Source: Coffea arabica
Taxonomy: Eukaryota > Streptophyta > Magnoliopsida > Gentianales > Rubiaceae
DNA: 64,000 nucleotides
Assembly: GCF_036785885.1 (NCBI RefSeq)
Contig: NC_092312.1
Coordinates: 18,742,001 to 18,806,000 of the forward strand
Reading direction: 5' to 3'
The first letter of the stretch is position 1. Each line of letters starts with the position of its first letter. The position numbers were made by a program, and so were the translations under genes. The notes under the pieces are model-generated. The model searched no databases. It was not told where the DNA came from and saw only the letters and a program-made list of their open reading frames with translations. This document shows positions 29,451 to 39,577 of this stretch, piece after piece.

Positions 29451-29644
29451 GCCCTTCAGGGTTCGGTTCCGTGGTTGTAGCTCAGTTGAGTGAGAGCCAC
29501 GTCAAGGGATCGAGACCCCGGGTAAACTTGGTCGGTGATGTTGGGCAGCCTCTCCCGCCCCGCAGTTGGGATTAGTTGGGCCGTACGGTATTATCAGTCC
29601 ATGGGTCCAGATACCCAACTGTATCGACAAAAAAAAAAAAAAAA
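29451..29644 (+). mobile_element. tRNA-derived SINE with perfect target duplication
   Basis: A perfect 17-bp target duplication, GTACAATAATTCACAAT, lies at 29434-29450 and 29645-29661. The head is tRNA-like: an A-box-like GTAGCTCAGTTGAGTG (about 29476-29491) and a B-box-like GATCGAGACCC (about 29508-29518). The tail is a run of about 16 A. Body length is about 194 bp. The intact duplication and uniform tail suggest a recent insertion. Confidence 0.9.
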
Positions 29645-29661
29645 GTACAATAATTCACAAT

Positions 29662-30925
29662 ACGCGTCCATGATTCATTGATATGTAACCTAATCTAAAA
29701 GGGAAAACAAAACTGTGATGCTCCATACTCTAATGCAAAAGGTACTTTTTGCAATAGTTTTGATTTCTTAATAATCTCCAATGAATTTTTTTTTTTGTTT
29801 TGGGCTGCCAAAAAAAGAAAATGACTTATCCTGTTGTGGTGGGTGAGTCTTTTAACAAAGGTAGCTGCGTACGCCAGGTTTCGAATCTGAGACCTGTTTA
29901 AACGGAACCAAACTGCTTACCACTTGACCCAATCCCGATCGGTTTCCAACCTTAGATCTATGAAACCACCTTTTTTATCCGAAACCACCGTGGATCTTTC
30001 GCCTGTACGTCTGTGAAACAAGAAAAGAAAACTAGGTCCAACGGGCAGTTCTTCCCTACGCCCCACCAAGGTCCAATTAGGAGTTTGTTTGTGGGCTTCT
30101 TCCAGATCAATGCCCGGCTTGCTCAAACATGGGCCTGGGAACACTATTGTCTTTTGCTAAAAATTTGAAACCACGTTCTTCAAATTCTTCCCTGTTAGTA
30201 TTACCATTAGGGTCAAGAGTCTGGTATCTTTCACTTATAATTTATTCTTTCATGCCAAGGTTGAAATCCTGATATCTCTCACTTGTACTATATCTTCTTT
30301 CGTATCATCCAACCTATTCCTTTCCTTGCATGTAGAAATTTTTTTTTTAATAGTATAAGGAGAAGGGTTCGAATTCGAAATTTCTCGTTTACCCTCCTTT
30401 TTCCCTAATCACCCAACCCATCCCTCTCCTACCTACATAACTTAAAAGTCTTAAATTGCTATGGTTTTGCATTTGGTAAAAATTATCAACCACATAAATT
30501 TTATGAAGTGCTCCAATTAAGCTGGGTTGCCATTGCTAAAAAGTAGTTATCGAGTGTAGAACTTTACTAAAGACACAAAAAAATATAAAATAGGGATAAT
30601 ATAATAACATTAATGTCATTTTTATTTTTTAGGATCAACCAAGAAGAAAAAAAAGTTAAACCAATCAAAAACCAACATAGACAAATTTTTCTGAGCCACA
30701 AGGAATAGATGTGTGAAGATAAAGGCTTGGAAAAATCAATTCCACAAAAATTTAAAAAAGGAAAAAAGGAAAATTTCCAAAATTCGACGTCAGTTGTAGC
30801 TCTATTGCATCTATCCATCCGACTTTGTTTTTCTGGTTTAAATGCAGTAGTCACTCATAATCGCTAAATGAAACTTTCATACGAACTTAGACACACAAGG
30901 TAGCAAAAGCCAGTCCAACGCGAAG
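29662..30925. other. Intergenic with decayed retroposon pieces; malate dehydrogenase promoter
   Basis: Besides the SINE-like element at 29787-29945, two short stretches (about 30215-30290 and 30340-30440) look like decayed minus-strand tRNA-derived repeats with B-box-like TTCGAATTCGAACCC or its remnant, the second next to an A tail (T run 30340-30348). The last few hundred bases should hold the malate dehydrogenase promoter. Confidence 0.45.
29787..29945 (-). mobile_element. tRNA-derived SINE relic
   Basis: On the minus strand there is an A-box-like GGGTCAAGTGGTAAGC (29930-29915) and a B-box-like GATTCGAAACC (29887-29877), spaced about 30 nt apart as in tRNA genes. An A tail (T run 29786-29797) follows at the low-coordinate end. 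No target duplication was found, so the ends are approximate. Confidence 0.45.
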
Positions 30926-33900
30926 ATGCAGCCTGCTGCGGAAGCCAGGCAACGTATTGCCAGACTATCAGCTCATCTTAATCCCACTAATTCCCAGGTC
31001 TGTTTTATCTTCAAAGATAGATCCCTTTATTTCTGTTGAGTGTTGATGATTATTCATTGATGCTCAGCAGCAGTTGTTAACTTGTGCATGTACTCCATTT
31101 TATGCTAGTTTTCCTGGATCTGATTCTTTTACTCGAATTCTGAAAGAACCATTTTCTTGCAAATTGTGCTTCAGTGGCTAAATGCGCACTTTACTTGTTT
31201 ACTGCACGGGATGAGCTAATATTTTTTGTTTTATGTCTACTGAAAGATGGAGGTAAATACCATGTTGGAGCGGGTGGACTGCAGAGCAAAAGGTGGTTCT
31301 CCTGGATTCAAAGTGGCAATATTAGGTGCAGCTGGAGGGATTGGCCAACCTCTTGCAATGTTAATGAAGATGAATCCATTAGTCTCAGTTCTTCATCTCT
31401 ATGATGTTGTCAATTGCCCTGGTGTCACGGCTGATATTAGCCACATGGACACTGGTGCTGTGGTACGTAACTTTCATGTATTACGTCATGAAAATTTTCC
31501 CTTGGCTTTAGAAGTTTAAAGAACAGTCTGTTATTTGGGTTGTAGGTGAGGGGCTTTCTTGGGCAACAGGAGCTTGAGGCTGCTCTTACAGGAATGGAGC
31601 TCATTATTATACCTGCCGGTGTTCCCAGGAAGCCTGGAATGACCAGGGATGATCTCTTCAATATTAATGCTGGAATTGTGAAGACACTGTGTGAAGGAAT
31701 TGCAAAGTGCTGCCCCAATGCAATTGTGAACTTGATCAGCAATCCCGTGAACTCTACTGTCCCAATTGCTGCAGAAGTTTTCAAGAGGGCAGGCACTTAT
31801 GATCCAAAGAAGCTTTTGGGAGTTACCATGCTTGATGTCGTCAGAGCTAATACTTTTGTGGTATCTATCTTCAGAAATTTACTATCTACTAATACCTCAT
31901 TATTCATTGTTCATGTGCTTGAACTACTTGTCCATTTACTTTCCCTTTCAACGGTTTGCTTAAGTTAGGCTAATCATTCTTCAGCATATAAAATTATTAA
32001 GAGGTCTGTATTTGTTCAATTCTATTTGTGCCTAATGTTTATGTACTCAGTAAAATTTAAGGGGTTGCATATTTCTAAATATCTTTTGCATGTTGTTCTG
32101 CAATTTTGATAGTGCTGACGGATTTACTGCTCCTGTGAACATTATTACAGGCTGAAGTTTTGGGACTTGATCCTAGGGAAGTTGATGTTCCTGTTGTTGG
32201 TGGTCATGCTGGAGCAACAATTCTGCCTCTTCTTTCACAGGTTAGATATCAAACAATGCTCTATTTTAAACAGCAGAGAATTTTGTGTGGGACTAAAACT
32301 AGATTGAACAAGAAGCCACATTCGATGACATCCTGCAGGTTAAGCCTCCATGCTCATTTACACCAGATGAAACTGAATACCTGACAAAACGCATTCAAGA
32401 TGGTGGAACAGAAGTTGTTCAGGTATAGAAATCACCTTTCACTGGAGGCATGGATTATATACTCCTGGACTGAATAACAAGACATTGATTGTGAATGTCC
32501 TTCTGCAGGCAAAGGCTGGGGCTGGCTCAGCAACTTTATCAATGGTTCGTTTTGAACTTATGCTGAAGTAACTAACAATTGCAATTAGTCCAAGAATGAT
32601 TCTTGGATCTGTAGCATATTGAATCACTCACACAAAGACTTTGTTAACAGGCGTACGCTGCAGTCAAATATGCAGATGCATGCCTGCGTGGGCTTAGGGG
32701 TGATGCTGGTGTCGTAGAATGTGCTTTTGTAGCTTCTCAGGTTTTTATCCATACCTCTGTTCTGTACAGTATCTCCTCACATTTTCAGTCAGTTCCTCAC
32801 ACATCCCCTACCACTATCCCATAGGTCACGGAACTCCCTTTCTTTGCTACAAAGGTACGACTTGGTCGTACCGGAGCTGAAGAGGTCTATCAACTAGGAC
32901 CCTTGAATGAGTATGAGAGGTATGATGCAATTAGGGGTGGGCATGGGTCGGGTACCCGCCCCTAACATGATTTGGCTGACCCGACCCTAATATATCGGAT
33001 CAGCTATTTTGCGACCCTAACCCGCTCCTAATATTTTCGGGTACCCGAATAGCGGGTACCCGAAAAAAAGGGGCGGGTCATAGGGTACCCGCCCCTAAAA
33101 AAAACTATTTTTCAATAAAAAAAATTTATTTTCTACTTAATATCAACATGTTTTTCAATAAAAAAACATGTTTTTCCAATTAATATTGGTAGAGATATTA
33201 TAATTAAAGTCCATACATCAACATTTTCACACATTTCATCCAATAATCAAATCGATCTCATAAATTTAGTACATATTAGAATATCTAATGGACAAAACGA
33301 AGTTTCATAATAATTTTGAGTACATCACCATTTTCACACATTTCATACTTCTACAACACAACAAACACAAGGATAATAAGTATTTGGTAACTTCCCCAAG
33401 GATATTATGGTACAAGACCGCATCTCAAATAAGTCAATTGTGAAATCAAGTTCGGAAAAGAATTGAATAGAACTAATTATTTTTGAAAAAAAATATAACC
33501 AAAATAATGTTAAAAATCTTCCCCAACTTCTTTACATCTTTGGAATAGACCTTATGGTATTAAGGTGATGAAAAAGAAAAATAAATTTCTTACACTAAAT
33601 AAAAGAGACAAATTTAAGAGATATAATTGCAAATGAATGACACAAATATTTTAATTATCTAGCTAACAGAAAATTGAGACTCCAAACAAAAATCTTTGAT
33701 TGAATTGATGCAAGATTTGCATGAAAGATCGATGGAGGTAGAATAAAAATAAAAAAGATGAAATGGATGAACAATTTTTATAACAGAGTTTCACAAATTT
33801 TTTTTTTCATTTTTTCATGTTTCACCGAGAATATTCACTTTCTAAAAAAAATGAGAAGAGTAGATCATATAGGATTAGAATATGAGGCTACGAGCCACTT

Positions 33901-34310
33901 CACTTGCACTTAGGATTAAAAATTACAAAATTATAAAATGATCCCTACTTTTTTAATATTTATAAAATATACCCTGCGGGTCGGGTACCCGCGGGTTTTT
34001 ATTTTTCTGATCCGTATCCGTATCCGATTTTTCGGGTACCCGACCCTCATCTGCCCCGCTAAGAAAAATCGGATCGGGTATCCTATTTTTCGGATCGGAT
34101 CGGATCGGATTCATCGGATTTTCGGATCGGCGGGTTTTTTTGCCCACCCCTAGATGCAATTCCTCTTTCAGTCATGGCATATGGTAGAAGAGTTGATACG
34201 TCAGATAATTCTAGTTATTTGCTGCTACTTCTTACAGGGTTGGACTGGAGAAAGCAAAGAAAGAGTTAGCAACGAGCATCCAAAAAGGGATTTCCTTCAT
34301 AAAGAAATGA
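30926..34310 (+). CDS. PMDH: Peroxisomal (glyoxysomal) NAD-malate dehydrogenase
   Basis: Interconverts malate and oxaloacetate with NAD in peroxisomes, supporting beta-oxidation, the glyoxylate cycle and photorespiration. Nine exons: 30926-30997, 31247-31462, 31546-31860, 32151-32240, 32339-32422, 32509-32544, 32651-32740, 32825-32919, 34238-34310; total 356 residues, the usual family length. The N-terminus contains RIARLSAHL (residues 10-18), an exact PTS2 peroxisome signal (R-I-x5-H-L). Then come the NAD-binding [11 protein letters not shown], the substrate-binding arginines in [14 protein letters not shown], the NPVNSTVPI motif and the catalytic histidine in [13 protein letters not shown] 1.2-kb hAT element fills most of the last intron, with its left target duplication starting at base +5 of the donor. 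The coding sequence is intact. Confidence 0.96.
32932..34152. mobile_element. hAT-type non-autonomous element in the last malate dehydrogenase intron
   Basis: Terminal inverted repeats TAGGGGTGGGCA (32932-32943) and TGCCCACCCCTA (34141-34152) are perfect over 12 bp. A perfect 8-bp target duplication, GATGCAAT, lies at 32924-32931 and 34153-34160. Subterminal DNA is GC-rich with repeated GGGTACCCG and GGATCGGATC motifs, and the interior is AT-rich without a transposase frame. Length is 1221 bp. The intron would have been about 92 bp before the insertion. Confidence 0.94.
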
Positions 34311-35027
34311 ACAGTGAGCTTCATGACTACATTGAAATTGCTTGTAAAGCAGAGCACGCTTGGGTCATGGAAAGATATTCTGGAACCTAGTAGTTAGAGA
34401 GTCCTCGCGTTTTAACATTTGCTGGATAGGAAGTTAAGCGAGACAAGTGGAAGTCCTTTATGAAAGAACTTCATTCAGAAAAAGGAAAATTAACTTCATT
34501 CAGAAAGAACTTTATGAATATGTTTAGCAGCCAACATCATCTGCAGATCAGAAAAAGCTATGTAAAGTAAAAGTACTGCAGATGTTTGCGTTAATATATG
34601 AAGTAAAATCATAATCCGCTTTCAGCTCAAGATTTATTTATTTTTTTCCAATCATGTGTGGAGTTTCCCGTAAAAGCATTCTGTCGGAAAACTATTCTGG
34701 ATTTTGGTAGTATAAATTCTGTCAACGGGAGAACAAAATGAAGTCATAGGAGTAAGTAGGTAAGGCAAAAAATCCAATGACAGATGAAAGATTACTCCAG
34801 AGCAGCACATGAAATAGTTAAAGGATATATCTTGATCATATTCACAAACTTTACACTATCAAGCCCTTTTGTTCTTCTTTAATGAGCTTTTACAGTATCT
34901 AATAGCCCTCAAGCAATGGTCTTCATTACTATTACGACCAAAGCCCCAGAATAAAAAAAGGAGAAAACTGAAGAAAAAGAGAAAAATTTCTTCTTTACAC
35001 TCTCTCGATAAACTAGACACCTTAAAC
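34311..35027. other. Intergenic between convergent 3' ends
   Basis: 717 bp separate the stop codons of malate dehydrogenase (+) and the TIN1-like gene (-). It should contain both 3' UTRs. A short direct repeat of CTTCATTCAGAAA occurs near 34467 and 34495. Confidence 0.55.
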
Positions 35028-37710
35028 TCACAGGCTGAAAGGATTTTGAGGTGGGTGAACAACAGGAGTATTTGACATGGTCGTGTTGCCCATGAGCACA
35101 TTTGGTGCCACAGCATCCTCCACAATAACTGGATTAACCTGCATAACTTTCTCTGGTACAATCTTGTCGCCATCCACCTTGGCCAACACTTCAAAATGCA
35201 TTCTTACCGTCTCAGGTTTTGTCCTCCAGGCTGGAATATCTTCCCAATTTAACTGCTGATCTCCTTCTTTTAGTTTCTTCTCTACTCCAAAACCTATCTT
35301 GACAAATGTCTGAGCTGATATATCTGCCTTCAACAACTTAAAAGAACCCTTTTTATTTGCTTTGGGACCCAGTACAGAGGAGAGCAGCGACTCGAAGCCA
35401 AGCAAGTTTGGGTTTGACCCATTGATGGATGCAACAGGCCACAACGTAGAGAAATGATTAGGAGTAAGAAAGGCAGTAGCTTCTCCTTCCATATCAACTG
35501 TGGAGACAGCATCCACAACTTTCACTTTTGATGCTGATGATAGTTCCACAAGGCCAGGTGCAAGCCGCTTAAGCTTAAGCTTGTTAGTGGCAGAAGGTGT
35601 TGATGAGGTTGGGGATGTCAGCGATGTTGCACCAACTATGCGAAGGGAGAGCAGGGGGCTACCTTGAGTGCGAGAAGCATAACGTAGGCGTTCAGCAAGA
35701 GTTAGAAGACCTGAGGCAAAACTGTTACTTGTCCTATTTAAGGGAAGTGGAAGCTCAATTGGGTGACGCAGGCTGACAGATCTAGCACCCTTAACAGTGA
35801 CCACAGCACCATCTGCCAATATCACTTTCTTCAGAACACCAGCATCGACATCATGCTGCATATCATCACCACAAGCAAATTAATCACATATGAAGCCAGA
35901 TTAAACATAACAAGCAGCATAAACTGAAGATCCACACAATCATTCTTAATGATGGTAATGGATAATTGAACAAGAAGCAAAATGAAAACACATCGGTAAT
36001 GTTTGTATAACACGTTTATGTGTATACAACACTATGAATTCATGAAACAAGTGATCTGAAAAAGATCAACCTAACAACTTCGAAGATGCTTCTCTAAATA
36101 GTTGAGGTAGTATGATACTCTGAAAGCAACAGATCCATAATAGGCAAGTTCTGTTTGTGCAGTAACATCATAGATACATAAACAGTCAAAACAAATGATA
36201 TCAAGTAATGCTCGACCCGATACTTGGAGAGTTTTTATGCTCCAAAATAAGCAGCAGAGACCACTATTAAAGTGCAAAACATAGATTACTAATACACGTG
36301 TAATGTGCATAAGTAATGCTTCTAGGTTATAAAATAAATCTATTTTAGAAAATAAACTCTTTAGGCAACTCCTAATAGACAAAAGAGGCAGAAAATGCCT
36401 TTAAAAGATGCATCCATCGTCTCAGTCTAAACAACAAAGATAATTACCATAACCTTTTGTGTTCTTTAAAAATAAGCTATCCCAAAAAACAGTTAAAACT
36501 TAAAGACAAGTACAGGAGATTTTTCTCTTTAACTTCTGATTATCATAAAAGCAAACCATTCAACAAATGAGACTAACATTTCCAGATAATTAAAATCAAG
36601 CCACAAAGGAAATGAAACAAACACACGCCAGGCAATACATTAGAAACAGGTGCAGCTTCAACTTACCGGCAGTGAAATCCTCATGTCCTTGGCATCCTGA
36701 ATCCAAATTTCCATGGGACCTGCCAACTGAAATGGAGCCAAGACGGGTATCTGATCATCCAACTTCTGCCTCTCCACCAAGCCATTTTTCACAGCATGAT
36801 CAGCTCGAAATATAGGTAAATCTACATAATCCCATTTGTTTACATCCTCCAAAAGCTTAAAAGGAAGAACTTTATTATCAACCTCAATGTCAAATTCATA
36901 AGCCACAGATCTACCCACTTGTGCGTCCCTTAAATCGAACCCGGATATCGTAAAATCCTCAGCTTGAAATCCTAATCCCTTCACAATCGCATCCCTCAAA
37001 TCCTAATCAGATAAACATTAAATCAAAATTAGAAACCAAATACTTAACGTACTTCTAATGTTACATTTCAGGAACAAAAGAGTCGGAAGAAAAAAATTAC
37101 CAAAATTTTACCACAGCAAAACTCCAAAATTTTCCCTTTTCCCCCTTTTATTACCCGCCCCCCTCCTTTTTCCCCCAAACAAAAAAAACCCTTTTCTACC
37201 AAAATAAAACAGGGGCATAGCATCTCTGGAACAAGAGAGGTGAATGTAGACCAGGTTTTCTACCCAAACAAAAAATGAGAGAGAATGATAAATTATACTC
37301 CTTTAGTATCTTCTCATCCAGCTAATTTTCAGCTAACATCAAAGAAATCAATAATGCGAATTAAAGAGCAAATTATAGGGGAATCAACCGTAAGTCAACA
37401 GATAAAAATTTAGCTGAAAAGACTAATTCTCATCGGAAGTATCTTCTAGGGCCTATAATCTTAGCCAAATTGAAGATACTCAAAAAATAAATAAATAAAG
37501 GCCATAAATCAGCATAGGAAACATAAAAATAAAATCTTTTTCTTTCCTTTTTTTTCTAATGAACATAAAACTTACAGATATGGCTTTAGGGTAAGGAGGG
37601 TTGATGTCCTGGGTGGCGATCAAAGCCGCAGACAATGAAAATTGAATTGCGATCAAAGCCAAAGAAAGCCCAAGAATCCTCATTGATGGCAGCCGCAAAC
37701 TCAAAGCCAT
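35028..37710 (-). CDS. TIN1: TUNICAMYCIN INDUCED 1-like ER-stress protein
   Basis: Three exons on the minus strand, 37710-37576, 37002-36667 and 35855-35028, give 432 residues. The first about 30 residues are a signal peptide (ILGLSLALIAIQFSLSAALI). The rest is soluble, without a membrane span or retention tetrapeptide, and ends HPPQNPFSL. Recognisable stretches are DLRDAIVKGLGFQAEDFTIS, PFQLAGPMEIWIQDAKDMRI and VLAKVDGDKIVPEKVMQV. From memory this is the plant-specific TIN1 family, induced by the unfolded protein response and linked in Arabidopsis to pollen surface formation; its biochemistry is unknown. Two TGACGTGG sites upstream fit that regulation. The family call rests on recalled similarity plus promoter context; the gene model itself is firm. 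Confidence 0.72.
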
Positions 37711-37936
37711 TGCAAAAAATTATTACTTGGAAGCGCTGTTTGTTTGGTAAAGGATAAAACAGTTGTTTGGTTGATGCTGGAAGTATACGTCTCCTCTATT
37801 TGGTTGGGAATTTGGGGGTAAATTAGGTGAAAGTCTGGGTTTTAACTTTTTAAGCTGTAGCTGTTGGAGGAGGAATGAGGGACGGAGGAGTACTTTACTT
37901 GCGTTTGCGGTGGGAATTTGTGGAGAGGACGATGGA

Positions 37937-37944
37937 TGACGTGG
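37937..37944. promoter_or_regulatory. UPRE-I-like site, proximal
   Basis: TGACGTGG within GATGACGTGGA, 227 bp before the TIN1-like start codon. It matches the unfolded-protein-response element TGACGTGR bound by bZIP60/bZIP28. A CCAAT box lies close by at about 37955. Confidence 0.6.
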
Positions 37945-38004
37945 AGGGTTTTAGCCAATGGGAGGGAGGGGAATGATGCGGCTGCTTTTATAGCATTGGA
38001 AAGA

Positions 38005-38012
38005 TGACGTGG
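38005..38012. promoter_or_regulatory. UPRE-I-like site, distal
   Basis: A second TGACGTGG, again within GATGACGTGGA and in the same orientation, 68 bp from the proximal site and 295 bp before the TIN1-like start codon. Confidence 0.6.
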
Positions 38013-38194
38013 ACGTTTGCTGTGATGGGCTCTTCTTCTTTTTTTTTCCTTTTTAATTTTTGAGAAGGCCCAGTCTTGTCCGCGTTTGCAGCAAAAATTC
38101 GAGGAGAGTACGGTATTGTCGTCCGCAGCGGCGCAGCAGGGCAAAAGCGACGTCGCGTGGAGATGATTTACGGACAAAACAATAGTTTTGGCTT

Positions 38195-38268
38195 TGGCGT
38201 CGCCCGGGCTCGAACCGGAGACCTTCAGTGTGTTAGACTGACGTGATAACCAACTACACCACGACACC
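38195..38268 (-). tRNA. tRNA-Val (AAC)
   Basis: A 74-nt minus-strand gene that folds as a standard cloverleaf. The acceptor stem pairs GGTGTCG with CGACGCC (one T-G pair) and the discriminator base is A. The D arm is GTGTAGTTGGTTATCAC. The anticodon stem TCAGT/ACTGA encloses loop CTAACAC with anticodon AAC. The B box is GGTTCGAGCC. There is no intron and CCA is not encoded. A TTTT pol III stop lies about 15 nt beyond the 3' end. It sits 485 bp upstream of the TIN1-like gene on the same strand. Confidence 0.97.
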
Positions 38269-38365
38269 AGATGCTATGGTCGATAACATTATCTTTTTAA
38301 ATTCACAAAAACGTAATTGCTATTACGTTATATATTAATGGACCGTCGACAGACCAAAACATTAA

Positions 38366-39568
38366 GAGAAATTTGCCAAATTGGTCCCTCATATTTGCAA
38401 AAAAATTTTTTTAGTCCCTAACATTTAAAATTAACCACAATAGTCCCTTAGATATAAAAAAGTCTGCCCAATTGGTCCCAAAAGTCATTTTCGCTCACTT
38501 TTCCAGCCAAAAAGCACACACCTCTCTTACATATCTATAATTTCAAGGGTAAATATGAAAACACACTTTGTTTTCTCTTAAGAAACACAACCACCTTCAA
38601 ATGCATAAATATAAACCGGATTAAACAAGGAAAATTTTAACCTCTTTATTCTTCAATATTATGTCGACAATAATGCAGGTGATAAAGGTGCAAAAATTAT
38701 ATTGCTTTTATCTTATATGTTTCATTTTCTCTTTAGGCTGTAGTTGAACTCTTGTTCAACACAGTTAGCAAAATGGACATCCAAAAAACAAGCAAAGCAG
38801 CCCAAAGCAAATTTTTTTCCGAACTCTTCTTTCTTGCTTAGCTTCTAATCAATTGATAGCTTTTAATAAGTTAGATATTATTGACACTAATCTACTACAT
38901 ATTGGATGATCATACCACTTAACATCGCAACCAACATGATTCACTAAAAGTGCAAGAACACTACATAGTAAGAACTGATTTTCATTCCATATTAACAACC
39001 AATTTTTTCCAAGCAACTAAAATGAAATATGCTCAAACTTACTCCACAGTTTGGGCAACCATAGAATCTCCTTTTCAGATTTGCAGGTTTCCAAGAAGTC
39101 ATAATCATTGACTCTTTGCTACAATGACATCAATCATTGTTTACTTCCATTGTATTTTTCAATGGGTGAGTTTTTTAAATGCCTTGTCTTGCTTTTCTTC
39201 TACTACTTGTAGGTGACTGAAATTTTCTTCTTTAGTTTGGGGTTTGGTGGCTTACAATTAGGGTTTTGGTAGTTGAAAAAACTGAGAGTATGAGGAAGAA
39301 AGGGTTTAGTGGTTTACATTTTATTCTTTTTTTTTTAGAAAAAAAGGGGAAACAAATTGTGTTTCTATTTTTGCTCTTGAAATTGTGGGCATATAAGAGA
39401 GGCACACATTTTTTTTGGCAGAAAAGTGAGCAAAAATGAGTTTTGAGATCAATTGGACGGACTTTTTTTTTTTAATATTTGAGGGACTATTGTCGTTGAT
39501 TTTAAATGTAAGTGATTAAAAAGTTTTTTTTTTCTAAAAATGTGAGGGATGAATTTGGCAAATTTGCC
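38366..39568. mobile_element. Long-TIR Mutator-like MITE (second family)
   Basis: The ends form imperfect inverted repeats over about 165 bp: TTTGCCAAATTGGTCCCTCA at the left pairs with the right end read on the other strand, TTTGCCAAATTCATCCCTCA, and the match goes on through TCGCTCACTTTT-like sequence. A 9-bp near-perfect target duplication, AAACATTAA (38357-38365) and AAACAATAA (39569-39577), fits Mutator-like elements. There is no transposase frame. It lies less than 100 bp from the tRNA-Val gene. Confidence 0.75.
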
Positions 39569-39577
39569 AAACAATAA

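Noticed and set aside
29451-29644. Possible tRNA gene
   Set aside because: The A and B boxes are there but no cloverleaf with paired acceptor stem forms; the A tail and target duplication make it a SINE.
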